Shown here piece by piece: positions 46,601 through 53,100 of a stretch of 64,000 nucleotides of DNA; the first letter of the stretch is position 1; every line of letters begins with the position of its first letter. The DNA comes from Branchiostoma floridae (taxonomy: Eukaryota > Chordata > Leptocardii > Amphioxiformes > Branchiostomatidae). Under the pieces are notes generated by a model. The model was not told where the DNA came from, made no database searches, and saw only the letters and a program-made list of their open reading frames with translations. The position numbers and the translations under genes are program-made. The stretch spans positions 2,041,969 through 2,105,968 of the forward strand of contig NC_049991.1 of the NCBI RefSeq assembly GCF_000003815.2. The letters run 5' to 3'.

Positions 46601-47415
46601 GGACCTCTGGGTTCTGGGCCAAAAAGCACATAGTTACGCCATTATTAGACCCCACCCAAAACCAGTGTAACACGCAAAACACACCCCCAACCCTGGACAG
46701 AATATTCTGGGGTACATCTGGTCTGTTACACTGGCGCAAGAAATGTTGTCATCATAACTTCGTCTTCACTAATTAACATCATTTGAAGTTGTCCATTGAA
46801 GTGACATAGACCCAATTTCAGAATTTGATTGTCGTATGAAAATTTGTCAATATGGTATATATTGGAAAGCTGTACTTAATCAACTTTATAAATTAGGTTT
46901 TCTAAACTCCACTCCTCATGTTTTAATGTTTTGACACTTTGTAATTTCAGGGTTAAAGTAACATTGATTGAGTATGATTGTTGTAATGTCCACACATCAA
47001 TTCAGTCTGCAACTGCCAAGGTACTGGACAAATAATGATTTGACAATGAACCATTTTTTTTTATTATCATCATGTACCTTAAATATGGAATCAAAACAAA
47101 AACCATGTTTTTCCTCTTTCTCTTCCATCTTTCCCAGGCCTGCTTGTGGCGACCATCGCTCTATCCATGTGTGAAGAGACCCACCTCTATGGCTTCTGGC
47201 CTTACAGAACAGCCCAAGATGGCAGGGTTCTAGCCTATCACTACTTCGAGCGGCCCATCTCAAACAGCGGCTTCCAGGACGGAGAAGAGGTGTTTAGGTC
47301 TGGTGTTGCAAACAACAAACATCACAGGATGGGGGACGAATTTTCTGTACTGTGGTACTTGCACAAGAAGGGCGTTTTACGTCTCCACGTGGAAGACTGT
47401 GAGGAAAGATATTGA
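31613..47415 (+). CDS. Alpha-2,8-sialyltransferase (ST8Sia family, GT29)
   Basis: Seven exons: 31613-31836, 34517-34738, 35570-35711, 43997-44109, 45136-45228, 45701-45951 and 47138-47415. All phases agree; the product is 440 aa. It is a Golgi type II enzyme: short cytoplasmic head, anchor at about residues 9-28 ([19 protein letters not shown]), an acidic stem with NKT and NLT sequons, then the catalytic domain. The L motif starts at Cys 208 ([20 protein letters not shown]). The S motif spans about 345-370 ([26 protein letters not shown]). Motif III is HYFE (383-386) and the VS histidine is H411. The tail [17 protein letters not shown] resembles ST8Sia1/5/6. Two oddities: about 16 extra residues lie between SGF and the VS His, and the usual HxxxE Glu is Asp (HRMGDEF). 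The family transfers sialic acid from CMP-sialic acid to glycans. Intron 3 holds a LINE. Confidence 0.88.
32340..32535 (-). repeat. SINE copy (minus strand, head missing)
   Basis: TGCCGTAGGGATAGTGAGCT, GTTATCCACTGTATCTAGAT and TTTACACCTGCGTG match the body of the SINE at 46372-46625. The tRNA-like head is absent. Confidence 0.6.
32585..32808. repeat. Head-to-head palindrome of retroelement ends
   Basis: The left arm (32621-32701) and right arm (32731-32808) are reverse complements over about 80 bp, including GGTGTCTGATAGACACCG(G)AAACGTAAG and GTTTAATTTTGGTTGTGTA. The hairpin GGTGTC/GACACC is framed by CTGAGGAA and GAAACG. To the left, the reverse complement reads CTACCAAACTGATGAAATTA, as at 20636 and 53040. 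Confidence 0.7.
33740..34010 (+). pseudogene. Two partial copies of ST8Sia exon 2 start
   Basis: At 33814, after a TATTAG acceptor, GCTCGAAGATACTTCATTTG encodes [10 protein letters not shown], close to the real exon 2 start at 34517 ([10 protein letters not shown]). At 33989, after CTATAG, GCTCTGGAACGACGAATATG repeats the upstream context (TGTTACAGTC ... CGTCAAC(T/C)AACTTGCTAT). Neither copy has a matching downstream donor, so they look like relics of a duplicated acceptor region. Confidence 0.55.
35759..35972 (+). pseudogene. CR1-like LINE reverse transcriptase C-terminal fragment
   Basis: The frame reads [13 protein letters not shown], then [19 protein letters not shown], then [16 protein letters not shown]. 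This RR..RL.MMYK..N.LVD.P...Y pattern is typical of CR1-like LINE ends. The missing downstream part may be the fragment at 42961, separated by the inserted Tx1-like LINE. Confidence 0.75.
36370..36505. repeat. 45-bp tandem repeat, 3 units
   Basis: GGTT(C/T)G then GTCGGT(C/T)GAACTCTGGGCTT and GAGTTGATCTA starts at 36370, 36416 and 36461. It lies immediately upstream of the LINE 5' UTR repeats. Confidence 0.85.
36502..36735 (+). repeat. LINE 5' UTR tandem repeat, two ~113-bp units
   Basis: Both units carry ATCTAGTTGCAGCATTGT, CCCCCGCCCATT, GACTGGGCTGAGAGGGG and a GTCCATCCATTGT/GTCATCCATTGT block. Tandem 5' monomers often hold promoter activity in LINEs; here that is an inference. Confidence 0.75.
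37063..38061 (+). CDS. LINE ORF1, N-terminal part (nucleic-acid-binding, three CCHC knuckles)
   Basis: 332 codons starting at ATG 37063. An N-terminal region resembling an RRM-like fold is followed by three CX2CX4HX4C zinc knuckles: [28 protein letters not shown] and [14 protein letters not shown] (about residues 160-210). A Ser/Pro/Val-rich linker follows. CCHC-bearing ORF1 proteins bind element RNA. The frame ends in GRGG-stop just after a short direct repeat (37971 and 38047, containing GGTTGAGCCGTCTGAGGACG). The repeat offset is 76 bp, not a multiple of three, so this stop is probably a mutation. The protein very likely continued into the frame at 38054. Confidence 0.75.
   Translation: MKRPLSIKVAVYRDRLTYEQVFTLLSEVSAPMSSIQAVQSLGPNSFDVSFSSVHERTLYAGKLSGLDAVDVSSYAAAEIIVTATRIPYELDDNYVRNWLNQYCAVITSRMVTYRDRPTIKNGNRQYKVVLKPGCNIPSAWKMYDGRMVFFRYVGQPRTCLRCNQEGHESANCAVTFCNKCQSIGHLAMDCTNDVVCLSCRAEGHTARRCPLSFANRIKMGASWAKSQELPAGVSQVREHHDGRVPQAVNKTDRSELAHVSDAESGVSDPVSPPGHPGSVDPGTSSAVKSDVSSPVAEPEVSPTVAVVEPSEDVLSEAAPLSFSDQVFSGRGG
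38054..38947 (+). CDS. LINE ORF1, C-terminal part (Cys-rich and C2H2 zinc fingers), shifted frame
   Basis: The frame begins within the second copy of the 76-bp-spaced repeat and has no convincing ATG of its own; the first readable codons are [10 protein letters not shown]. It carries a Cys-rich block ([21 protein letters not shown]) that looks like a treble-clef or PHD-like zinc module, an acidic/Ser linker, and two C2H2 fingers. The clearer finger is [20 protein letters not shown] then YNVH (CX4CX12HX4H). It ends 15 bp before ORF2. Without the 76-bp offset, 37063-38947 would be one frame of 602 codons. Confidence 0.7.
   Translation: MVEPSEDVLSSLAKPGLSSSSSEQVPSTSAAPVPAPRARSQRRRRKAASPIRPVTRRYMCQGCELDYTITLEVVSCHQCKADITPESALLAFCEGPVCQSDNRLFLCQSCHDGNSDIADKDSRKRCRGDSSEGSASAKTLSKGKKIRKEPDSDSSLVIEEFPSESLRSVDGNESDSTVGSRSLIIDEDTSDASQAPSPDLVAKARAIVISSDLYKNKAVFVCNQFISHGCDELLHSFRSLKSHLAKAHGISGDVVPCKVGNCSRFFKTTMLCLKHLYNVHPQFVNRIGVEGIDDLYH
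38962..42456 (+). CDS. LINE ORF2: APE endonuclease and reverse transcriptase
   Basis: 1164 codons, uninterrupted. The start may be the first ATG (38962) or the one before [13 protein letters not shown] (about residue 12). The endonuclease (about 12-240) shows [22 protein letters not shown] near 148 and [10 protein letters not shown]. The reverse transcriptase (about 480-800) shows [14 protein letters not shown], motif [13 protein letters not shown] (near 600), motif [21 protein letters not shown] and motif C QYADD (near 703). A C-terminal Cys/His segment ([19 protein letters not shown], near 1020-1040) is a possible zinc knuckle. The [10 protein letters not shown] block and the CCHC ORF1 favour the Tx1 clade of L1-like elements. 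The ORF is intact, so the copy may have been active recently. Confidence 0.88.
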   Translation: MLFDIPSLCSLMVLIATLNVCGLRSPQKRRQVFGFCRQHKFDVVCLQECHVSSTSEAVLWEKEWGGQAFWALGSSQSRGVGILLSPSFNFDVVKKSCDDSGRVVCVVLSDGARNFKVCNMYAPNISAERTGFFKNLYKFLSGAEPLILCGDFNCVEDVDIDKRGGNPAHGSGGSTVLKDICADFNVHDSWRHENPSKKVFTWRQPTKGIACRLDRFYSSKCLVVSNYCFLPAYFTDHDCVSLSILPDVKKKPGLWKCNVSILKRDKVLNDFKLAFNNWKTLKPGFPSLRAWWDDVKARTRSLLIRISCELARERRECMFTLNNELVDLTNKMNDGASSADILRRYECTKSSLSELSAEEARGAFVRSRVKQFVEGEKCTSYFVSQASSRSRQRRISSVRDSTGRVVQDDEEILDVFKLFYEDLFSAEPIDKCEANNLCNNLEGSLDPDEVSSLEGPLSLDELWAALCSMENNKSPGSDGLPKEFYVAFWDVIAGDLLSVFEEVFSSGELSQSQSFGVITLLPKKGDPLDPKNRRPISLLNCDYKILAKVLNNRLKMVAASVISPDQTCGIPGRSIQCNLLLMRDIITYVNMNNFDCAIISLDQAKAFDRVNIDFLHLTLTKMGFGPVFRKWVAILYHNITSAVLVNGSLSSSFSLSRGVRQGCPMSPLLYAISLEPFAATVRADAAIHGLRLPGGREVKISQYADDNSAIVTTDESIRRLFAVIDMYNRGSGSLLNLDKCMGLWLGSWRKRLDCPKNFKWTSVSIRLLGGTFGSVNMPLVNWRERQAKFEAVLRRWDSFSLSFAGKVVVVNNLALSTLWYIAPVFSPPESVVKDITRAVFKFFWSYRAELVSRQTVLLPLDKGGWDLIDFGVKANCFYCRPFTNILDRPDLPWVQLAKYWLGFFARRFEPSSWSNSSPHSPEAPPHYSLMRKLTLEFVNASASKTWDRICTVQSLYKAAILARSHTPSACFLERGVDWSLVFSTVHNTLLENNLKELSWKVAHGALKTNYLTCSIWHRTPSPLCPRRNCRAMETVTHAIWSCGEVLLTWTWVEGFIRRWVVSSFRVSRAVALYGVMSSTLKKCKRDVCTYILAVARSKIWWSRCQALFDNNFVSHIELVSLIKEALRFKLKMEFVRLGSESFLAEWCQSVKWASVRTGVLVLRF
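42961..43180 (+). pseudogene. CR1-like LINE 3' end
   Basis: The open frame [20 protein letters not shown] ... LGVTDRSV ends at TAA 43075. It is followed by a GC-rich 3' UTR (CAGCTGCTGCCGCGCC, GTGTTACGCCGAAGGGC) and a GATACAGATACAGA tail. W(N/D).LP......SLESFK is the usual last block of CR1-like LINEs. It is a plausible continuation of the fragment at 35759. Confidence 0.75.
43340..43600 (+). repeat. Dispersed repeat, pair with 30230-30560; holds a tripled AGGTCA-type motif
   Basis: Shares AGGGAAACAT(A/G)TTGTTTTTG, GTAGCAAGTTGCAGGACAGA and GGGGCTGGT with 30360-30540. Between them, (A)GG(T/G)CAATGACC is tandemly repeated three times. The last copy, AGGTCAATGACCT, is a perfect palindrome. Confidence 0.6.
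44403..44645. mobile_element. PIF/Harbinger-like MITE, second member (TTA duplication)
   Basis: The left end is GGCCATGTTGATTTGATTAC and the right end (reverse complement) is AGTCATGTTCATTCTATCAT. TTA lies on both sides (44400-44402 and 44646-44648). It belongs to the same family as 5952-6355, shortened to 243 bp, and sits in ST8Sia intron 4. Confidence 0.65.
44828..45135 (+). repeat. Three tandem copies of ST8Sia exon 5 upstream of the real exon
   Basis: Copies start after identical GCATACAG acceptors at 44828, 44926 and 45034; the real exon starts at 45136. Spacing is 98, 108 and 102 bp. Copy 1 encodes [14 protein letters not shown], copy 3 [14 protein letters not shown] and the real exon [14 protein letters not shown]; copy 2 is frame-broken. 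None of the three has its own donor. Copy 3 is open straight through into the real exon, so its acceptor would add exactly 34 residues. Confidence 0.85.
46372..46625 (-). repeat. tRNA-derived SINE (minus strand)
   Basis: Read on the minus strand: a tRNA-like head with TTGTTCAAGTCC near box B, then TTGGAAAGGGCACTTAACAC, TTCATCCAGGTGTAAAAATA and a tail CCTACGGCCTTAAAAAGGCT. This is the most complete copy in the window. Confidence 0.7.
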
Positions 47416-47457
47416 CGAGCAAAGAAGATATTTTAGACAAAATATGATGTTTTTCAG

Positions 47458-47595
47458 GACGGAGAAGAGATGTTCAGGTCGGGTGTTGCGAACAACAGAC
47501 ATCACAGGATGGGGGACGAATTTTCGGTACTAAAGTACTTGCACAAGAGGGGCGTTTTACGTCTTCACGTGGAAGACTGCGAGGAAAGATCTTGA
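47458..47595 (+). pseudogene. Second copy of the ST8Sia VS-motif cassette
   Basis: After a TTTTTCAG acceptor, 45 codons plus TGA encode [20 protein letters not shown] and [20 protein letters not shown]. The matching part of the real last exon is 47278-47415, also 138 bp. The frame is intact, but no donor exists at the equivalent place in the real exon, so use as an alternative end is unproven. Confidence 0.7.
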
Positions 47596-47645
47596 ACAGC
47601 AAAGAAGACAATCAAAGAACACAGACTAAAGATGATGTTTAACAG

Positions 47646-47804
47646 GACGGAGAAGAGATGTTCAGGTCGGGTGTTGCGAACAACAGACATCACACGATGG
47701 GGGACGAATTTTCTGTACTGAGGTACTTGCACAAGAGGGGTGTTTTACGTTTTAACGTGGAAGACTGTGAGGAAAGAAGACAGACTAAAGATAACGTTTT
47801 CTAA
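47646..47804 (+). pseudogene. Third copy of the ST8Sia VS-motif cassette
   Basis: After TTTAACAG, the frame encodes [20 protein letters not shown] and EFSVLRYLHKRGVLRFNVED, then runs 10 codons beyond the usual end to TAA 47802. The period from cassette to cassette is 180 and 188 bp. Confidence 0.7.
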
Positions 47805-47832
47805 ACTCCAAGCAGATCCTACAGTAGCATTA

Positions 47833-47930
47833 GATAGTATCAAAAGCTGCAAGAAGAGCTAAGCTGGCCTAGGAGTGTGTTTGGCTACTCTTTGGCAAGC
47901 CATACTTCTTGGCCAGCTTTGATACTATCT
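47833..47930. repeat. Short hairpin MITE-like repeat
   Basis: GATAGTATCAAAAGCTG at the left and CCAGCTTTGATACTATC at the right are inverted. It is about 98 bp and lies just after the ST8Sia 3' cassettes. Confidence 0.65.
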
Positions 47931-48939
47931 TGCTTCAATGGTAAATCTGCCTGATTAGAAGATTTCCAGTTTCTACGATATATTAAGTGAAAGATATATA
48001 AGCCATAGATAATAAGTGAAATAGCAAAGTATCTATTCGAATAAAGTACATGTATGCCCTCTTTTTAAACTTCTCAAAATTCTTAAGGTGATGCAAGTTC
48101 TTACCAAAGTCGGGTGCAAACTTTGATAAGAGATATTGCACAGATATATCAGAAAAGTACCTCAAATATAGCAACATTTCAGTCTACACTGTATACAAAA
48201 AGATAACATTATTTTTGTGTACAACATTTCTTTTATTCTATGGAAGTCCTTGGTTCATGCAAAGTGGGGAAAAGATATGAAAACATCATAAATTTGTATT
48301 CATCCAGTTCAAGATGTGTTCAAGTTTGGCAGAGAAGGGGTGCGTACTGTATCTATTATAAGCTTTTCCATTCAAAATTTCACTTCCACAAATTTATTCA
48401 TAACATTTAAAGAGGACAATCATTAAATGCATATGACAAAGTGTTGGTAAGAATTCTTTTTAATCGGAAAATTCTTTACAACTCAACATCATGATCTTGT
48501 TTTTTGTGTCAGTCTGAATTCATATCTGTACTTGTATGTGTACTTAAGAAGTACCAGTAGTGCAAAGTATTAACTATAATTGCAACTGCTTACAAGCTAC
48601 TAGTGTATTACACTGAATGATGGCTATACCAGCTATAAAGATATATACATAATGTATTATGTATCTATCAGAAATAAATTGGTGACATTATGGCTTGTTT
48701 ATCATTAGTTTGTTTTTCCATCACTGACATACAATAAAAACACAATTGTACATCTAAATCAATACAATTTGAATAACCTGAACAAAACAGCCTACATCAA
48801 AAGCCAGCATACGTATCAACTGCAACAAAACATTAGCTAAGAAAAGGGAAACATACAAATTTCTGTTATTCATAACAGAAGAGAAATGTATAAATTTGCT
48901 TGAATGCCTAACATCTGAAAAACAGAGTTCTGAAGATTA
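47931..48939. other. Intergenic between convergent genes
   Basis: AT-rich sequence between the ST8Sia and SLC26A11 3' ends. No ORF, RNA gene or bounded repeat recognised. Confidence 0.4.
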
Positions 48940-49298
48940 GGCCACACCAATTTAATTTCTTGGTTCACGGATTTTTTCATAAAAAATATGGAGCGAGAGG
49001 GCGAAATGAAAATAAAAATTGTAAAATGCTTCGGGTAAAGGTAAGGGCTAATCCCAAACATAAAGAAAAAAAAGTTTTCAGCTTGAAAAAAGTAAAAAAA
49101 CACCTATTACTGTTCAGTAAAGCACCTGTTCGTTGAAAATTACAAAAGTAGTTTTAGTTTTTATGAATGCTACACCAGAAAGTTGGTGAATTGTTTCATT
49201 ACTGGTGAAAATTTGCTGAGTGGTAATTTTTATTTATTTTTTTTCCAAAAAATAGGAGCGAGCGAATCCGTGAACCAAGAAATTGAATTGGTGTGGCC
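48940..49298. mobile_element. PIF/Harbinger-like MITE, GGCCACACC family
   Basis: TTA duplication at 48937-48939 and 49299-49301. The termini are GGCCACACCAATTTAATTTC and, reverse-complemented, GGCCACACCAATTCAATTTC, continuing through TTGGTTCACGGATT. It is 359 bp and noncoding. A lone end of the same family is at 46292-46323 (ATAAAATTGGTGTGGCC). Confidence 0.82.
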
Positions 49299-50128
49299 TT
49301 ATGATAAAATACCTATCCTGGAATTACTTTAACCTCACTGAAACTGCAGTAGGTTGGCAGCAGCATTGCATCATAAATTAGTTTTGTGTTACTCTTGAAT
49401 TTATAATGGCATTATCTTGCGAAATGTTTGTATGACTAAAAATACCAGAAAACACATTAAAAAGAATTTTCCCTACTCTCAAAGACATTTCTTCAGTGCC
49501 CTGTCAAATTGTCCCAGCTTCAGTATTGAGATAAAAGTTTAATATCATAATCTGGTGTTTTGTAAAATGTTATTTGTTTAAGATGTGTTTCATTTCGAAA
49601 ATTGATTTTGAGACTTTCACTAATATAGTATCTCCTGTTTCATTGACATACTGGCTTTCAAAATAACAGACGTTTGGAAATATGCATGTATTAAATTTCA
49701 CTTGAAAAGTCAGACTCATTAATTATGGGCAAACTTGTACAAGTGACTACCTCTACATAACGACCACCTGGTTTATGCGACCACTTTTTGATCATACCTT
49801 ACATAATTTTTCCTATTGACACAAGCATTTAGAATCCTGATTCCAGTGACCATCTGTCCACATAGACTACTTCATAAGCGCCAGATAATCTGATATCAAC
49901 ATCATCATCAAAGCAATCCAATATCTAAGGACATTAAAATTCATTTACAGGTATTCTTTCCCTCATATTTCTAAAAATATTACTAATCTTCATTTCATCG
50001 CTTTTTAAATCAGTGGCATTTTACCCCAGAAATGATGAAGACAGCATGAAGACAGTGAAAATGTATTTTCATGTGTGATTATCATACATTACATGGAGGC
50101 ATCCCACCCACTAGTGCCCCCTAGCAGG
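49299..50128. other. Intergenic / 3' UTR side of SLC26A11
   Basis: AT-rich. 49735-49900 (ACCTCTACATAACGACCACC) resembles a Tigger-type fragment but has no visible partner end. No firm polyadenylation signal could be placed close to the SLC26A11 stop. Confidence 0.35.
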
Positions 50129-53100
50129 TCAGTGCTGCGCTGCATTCAGCAGGGGAGTGTAAGGGTTTGTTTCTGGGTCACCATCTTCTGCAACAACACA
50201 TGAAATAAATAAATCAAGCTGAAGACATCCGTGAGAAGTTTCATCAGGTTAGTACGTGAATAACTGGAAAACAAATTCAACCATGATTATGATTTTTCAA
50301 GAGCCAATATTTCAAGGACCTTATGTGACTATACTGTAAATGCATTTAAGTTTGTGGGTATATAATTTTGCAGGAGAGGGAAATTGGAGTGTTTGCAGCA
50401 GGTTTGAGTTTGCACGTGAGCCAAATTTAAATGCATTTACAGTACGGCAATGTACTGTACATGAAAATCTGGCGCCTCTAAGGACTGCCAGTTGGAAACC
50501 ACTTACTGGTTACTCGACATGGATGCTACAAACGGAGGGTAAAGTCCACATTTGACTTTGACTGCACTGTCACTAGTACTGATCTGACAGTAATCTAGTA
50601 CCCTCTGAATATATACTGAATATGTGTTATACATTAGGTCATATGGAGAAACGAATGAATGAGAACAACAACAAACATGTGTCTGGTATTCTTATATCTT
50701 CATTGTGGCAAGTACCTTCAACATTTTATTTTAATAATATTATAATGCTGTGACAATGTATAGTACATACATGTAGCAAGAAAGGGGTGAGGCAGAAGTA
50801 GAACAGTGACAACATCAACCATTCAAAATAATATGTAGGAAAGATATGATGAAAAAAAATGTACAGACCATAGATATTGTTGGCGGCCTCATTGGCTGTT
50901 GCATAGCACCTGAAACCTGGCAGGTCGGCAGCTGTAAGCACCTCCTGTAGGTGCGGCTGCCGAATACATGATGAGATATTGATTACAAATACTGTCACAG
51001 CCATACCATGAAATATTCTAAATCATACAAAAAAACAGATAAGGTGATAAAAATTATCACAGCCAAACCATGAAATATTATACAAATAATCATTAACCTC
51101 TGAAATGTCCATACATTCAATTCAGTTTATTAAGTCTTTAATAGACCAAAATTAATAGACTTATACTACAAAATAGACTATGACATTTATTTATTTATTT
51201 ATTTATTTGGACTTCACCATATGTGTTTACAAAATGGTAGGGAGGCAAAAACAGGCAACAACCTTTACTAGTTGCCTCCCGTGCAACTAAATTATACAAT
51301 AATAGAAAAATAATCATAATGATAACAAATAATAACAATTGTACAATCAAATAATAATGATTGTGTCAACGACAATAAAAGCAAATATACAATGATAACA
51401 AATATAAAGAAATAAATCATAGAAATAATGGTAAGATGAAATATGAAATATCTAGAAAGGTGTACAACTGGGACACTGACAGTGGGTGACCCAATTTACC
51501 TTAAGTGCAGCAAAGGAAAGAGGCACACGCATTCTGTTGAACTCTTCCAACACTTCTTTAATACCCTGCAAGGTAACAAAAATAGACAATAAGACTGTAG
51601 CAATGCTAGTGATTACACAATGTACATGACTTTTTGTTTATATGTTAAGATATTTCTGAGGTCATGGGCTTAACTGATCGATTCACATTGGCCAGAACCC
51701 CTACCCTTGGTTTGGCGGATCTTTTTAATACTTGCCCAAGGGTGTGGCTCTCCTCAAACATGGGACATCCATTTAATAGGGCATCACAAACCAATTAACT
51801 ATGTACTCAATTTCACTTGTCAGTGATCTTAGCCCCACTCGATTGTAATACAATATCAATGATTTAGGCTAGCTCTTATTGTTCTAGAAATTAGGATGCA
51901 AATTATTTCATTCTATATTTATAATCTGCATATGTACTAAGTTTGATACTTGTTTTAGTAATAAGGATGATAAGTTTGTTTCTTCTTTTTTTTTGCCATA
52001 CATCGTACCGTGTACGATCGTTGCGCAATAAAGTTCTTCTGAAGTGAGGAAAGTTGTGTTAGCAGTTAAGTCTAGAAGACACAATGTCTGAGCAGACCAG
52101 GGACTTCAAACCCAGAACCTTTGGGCAAAAGACCCTACTGTTATGCTACACAATGTGATTTTGATATGTCATATTATGTATATAACATGTACTTTTGCTT
52201 TAGCCCCATAATCACAATACCCCAGTGCCTTCTTTGGATCATCTATGCTNNNNNNNNNNNNNNNNNNNNNNNNNNNNNNNNNNNNNNNNNNNNNNNNNNN
52301 NNNNNNNNNNNNNNNNNNNNNNNNNNNNNNNNNNNNNNNNNNNNNNNNNNNNNNNNNNNNNNNNNNNNNNNNNNNNNNNNNNNNNNNNNNNNNNNNNNNN
52401 NNNNNNNNNNNNNNNNNNNNNNNNNNNNNNNNNNNNNNNNNNNNNNNNNNNNNNNNNNNNNNNNNNNNNNNNNNNNNNNNNNNNNNNNNNNNNNNNNNNN
52501 NNNNNNNNNNNNNNNNNNNNNNNNNNNNNNNNNNNNNNNNNNNNNNNNNNNNNNNNNNNNNNNNNNNNNNNNNNNNNNNNNNNNNNNNNNNNNNNNNNNN
52601 NNNNNNNNNNNNNNNNNNNNNNNNNNNNNNNNNNNNNNNNNNNNNNNNNNNNNNNNNNNNNNNNNNNNNNNNNNNNNNNNNNNNNNNNNNNNNNNNNNNN
52701 NNNNNNNNNNNNNNNNNNNNNNNNNNNNNNNNNNNNNNNNNNNNNNNNNNNNNNNNNNNNNNNNNNNNNNNNNNNNNNNNNNNNNNNNNNNNNNNNNNNN
52801 NNNNNNNNNNNNNNNNNNNNNNNNNNNNNNNNNNNNNNNNNNNNNNNNNNNNNNNNNNNNNNNNNNNNNNNNNNNNNNNNNNNNNNNNNNNNNNNNNNNN
52901 NNNNNNNNNNNNNNNNNNNNNNNNNNNNNNNNNNNNNNNNNNNNNNNNNNNNNNNNNNNNNNNNNNNNNNNNNNNNNNNNNNNNNNNNNNNNNNNNNNNN
53001 NNNNNNNNNNNNNNNNNCAGAATTCTCATATATCCTATATTCTACCAACCTGATGAAATTATTTTCGGAGTATTGGCTATAGCAGGGAGATAGGTAAGGA

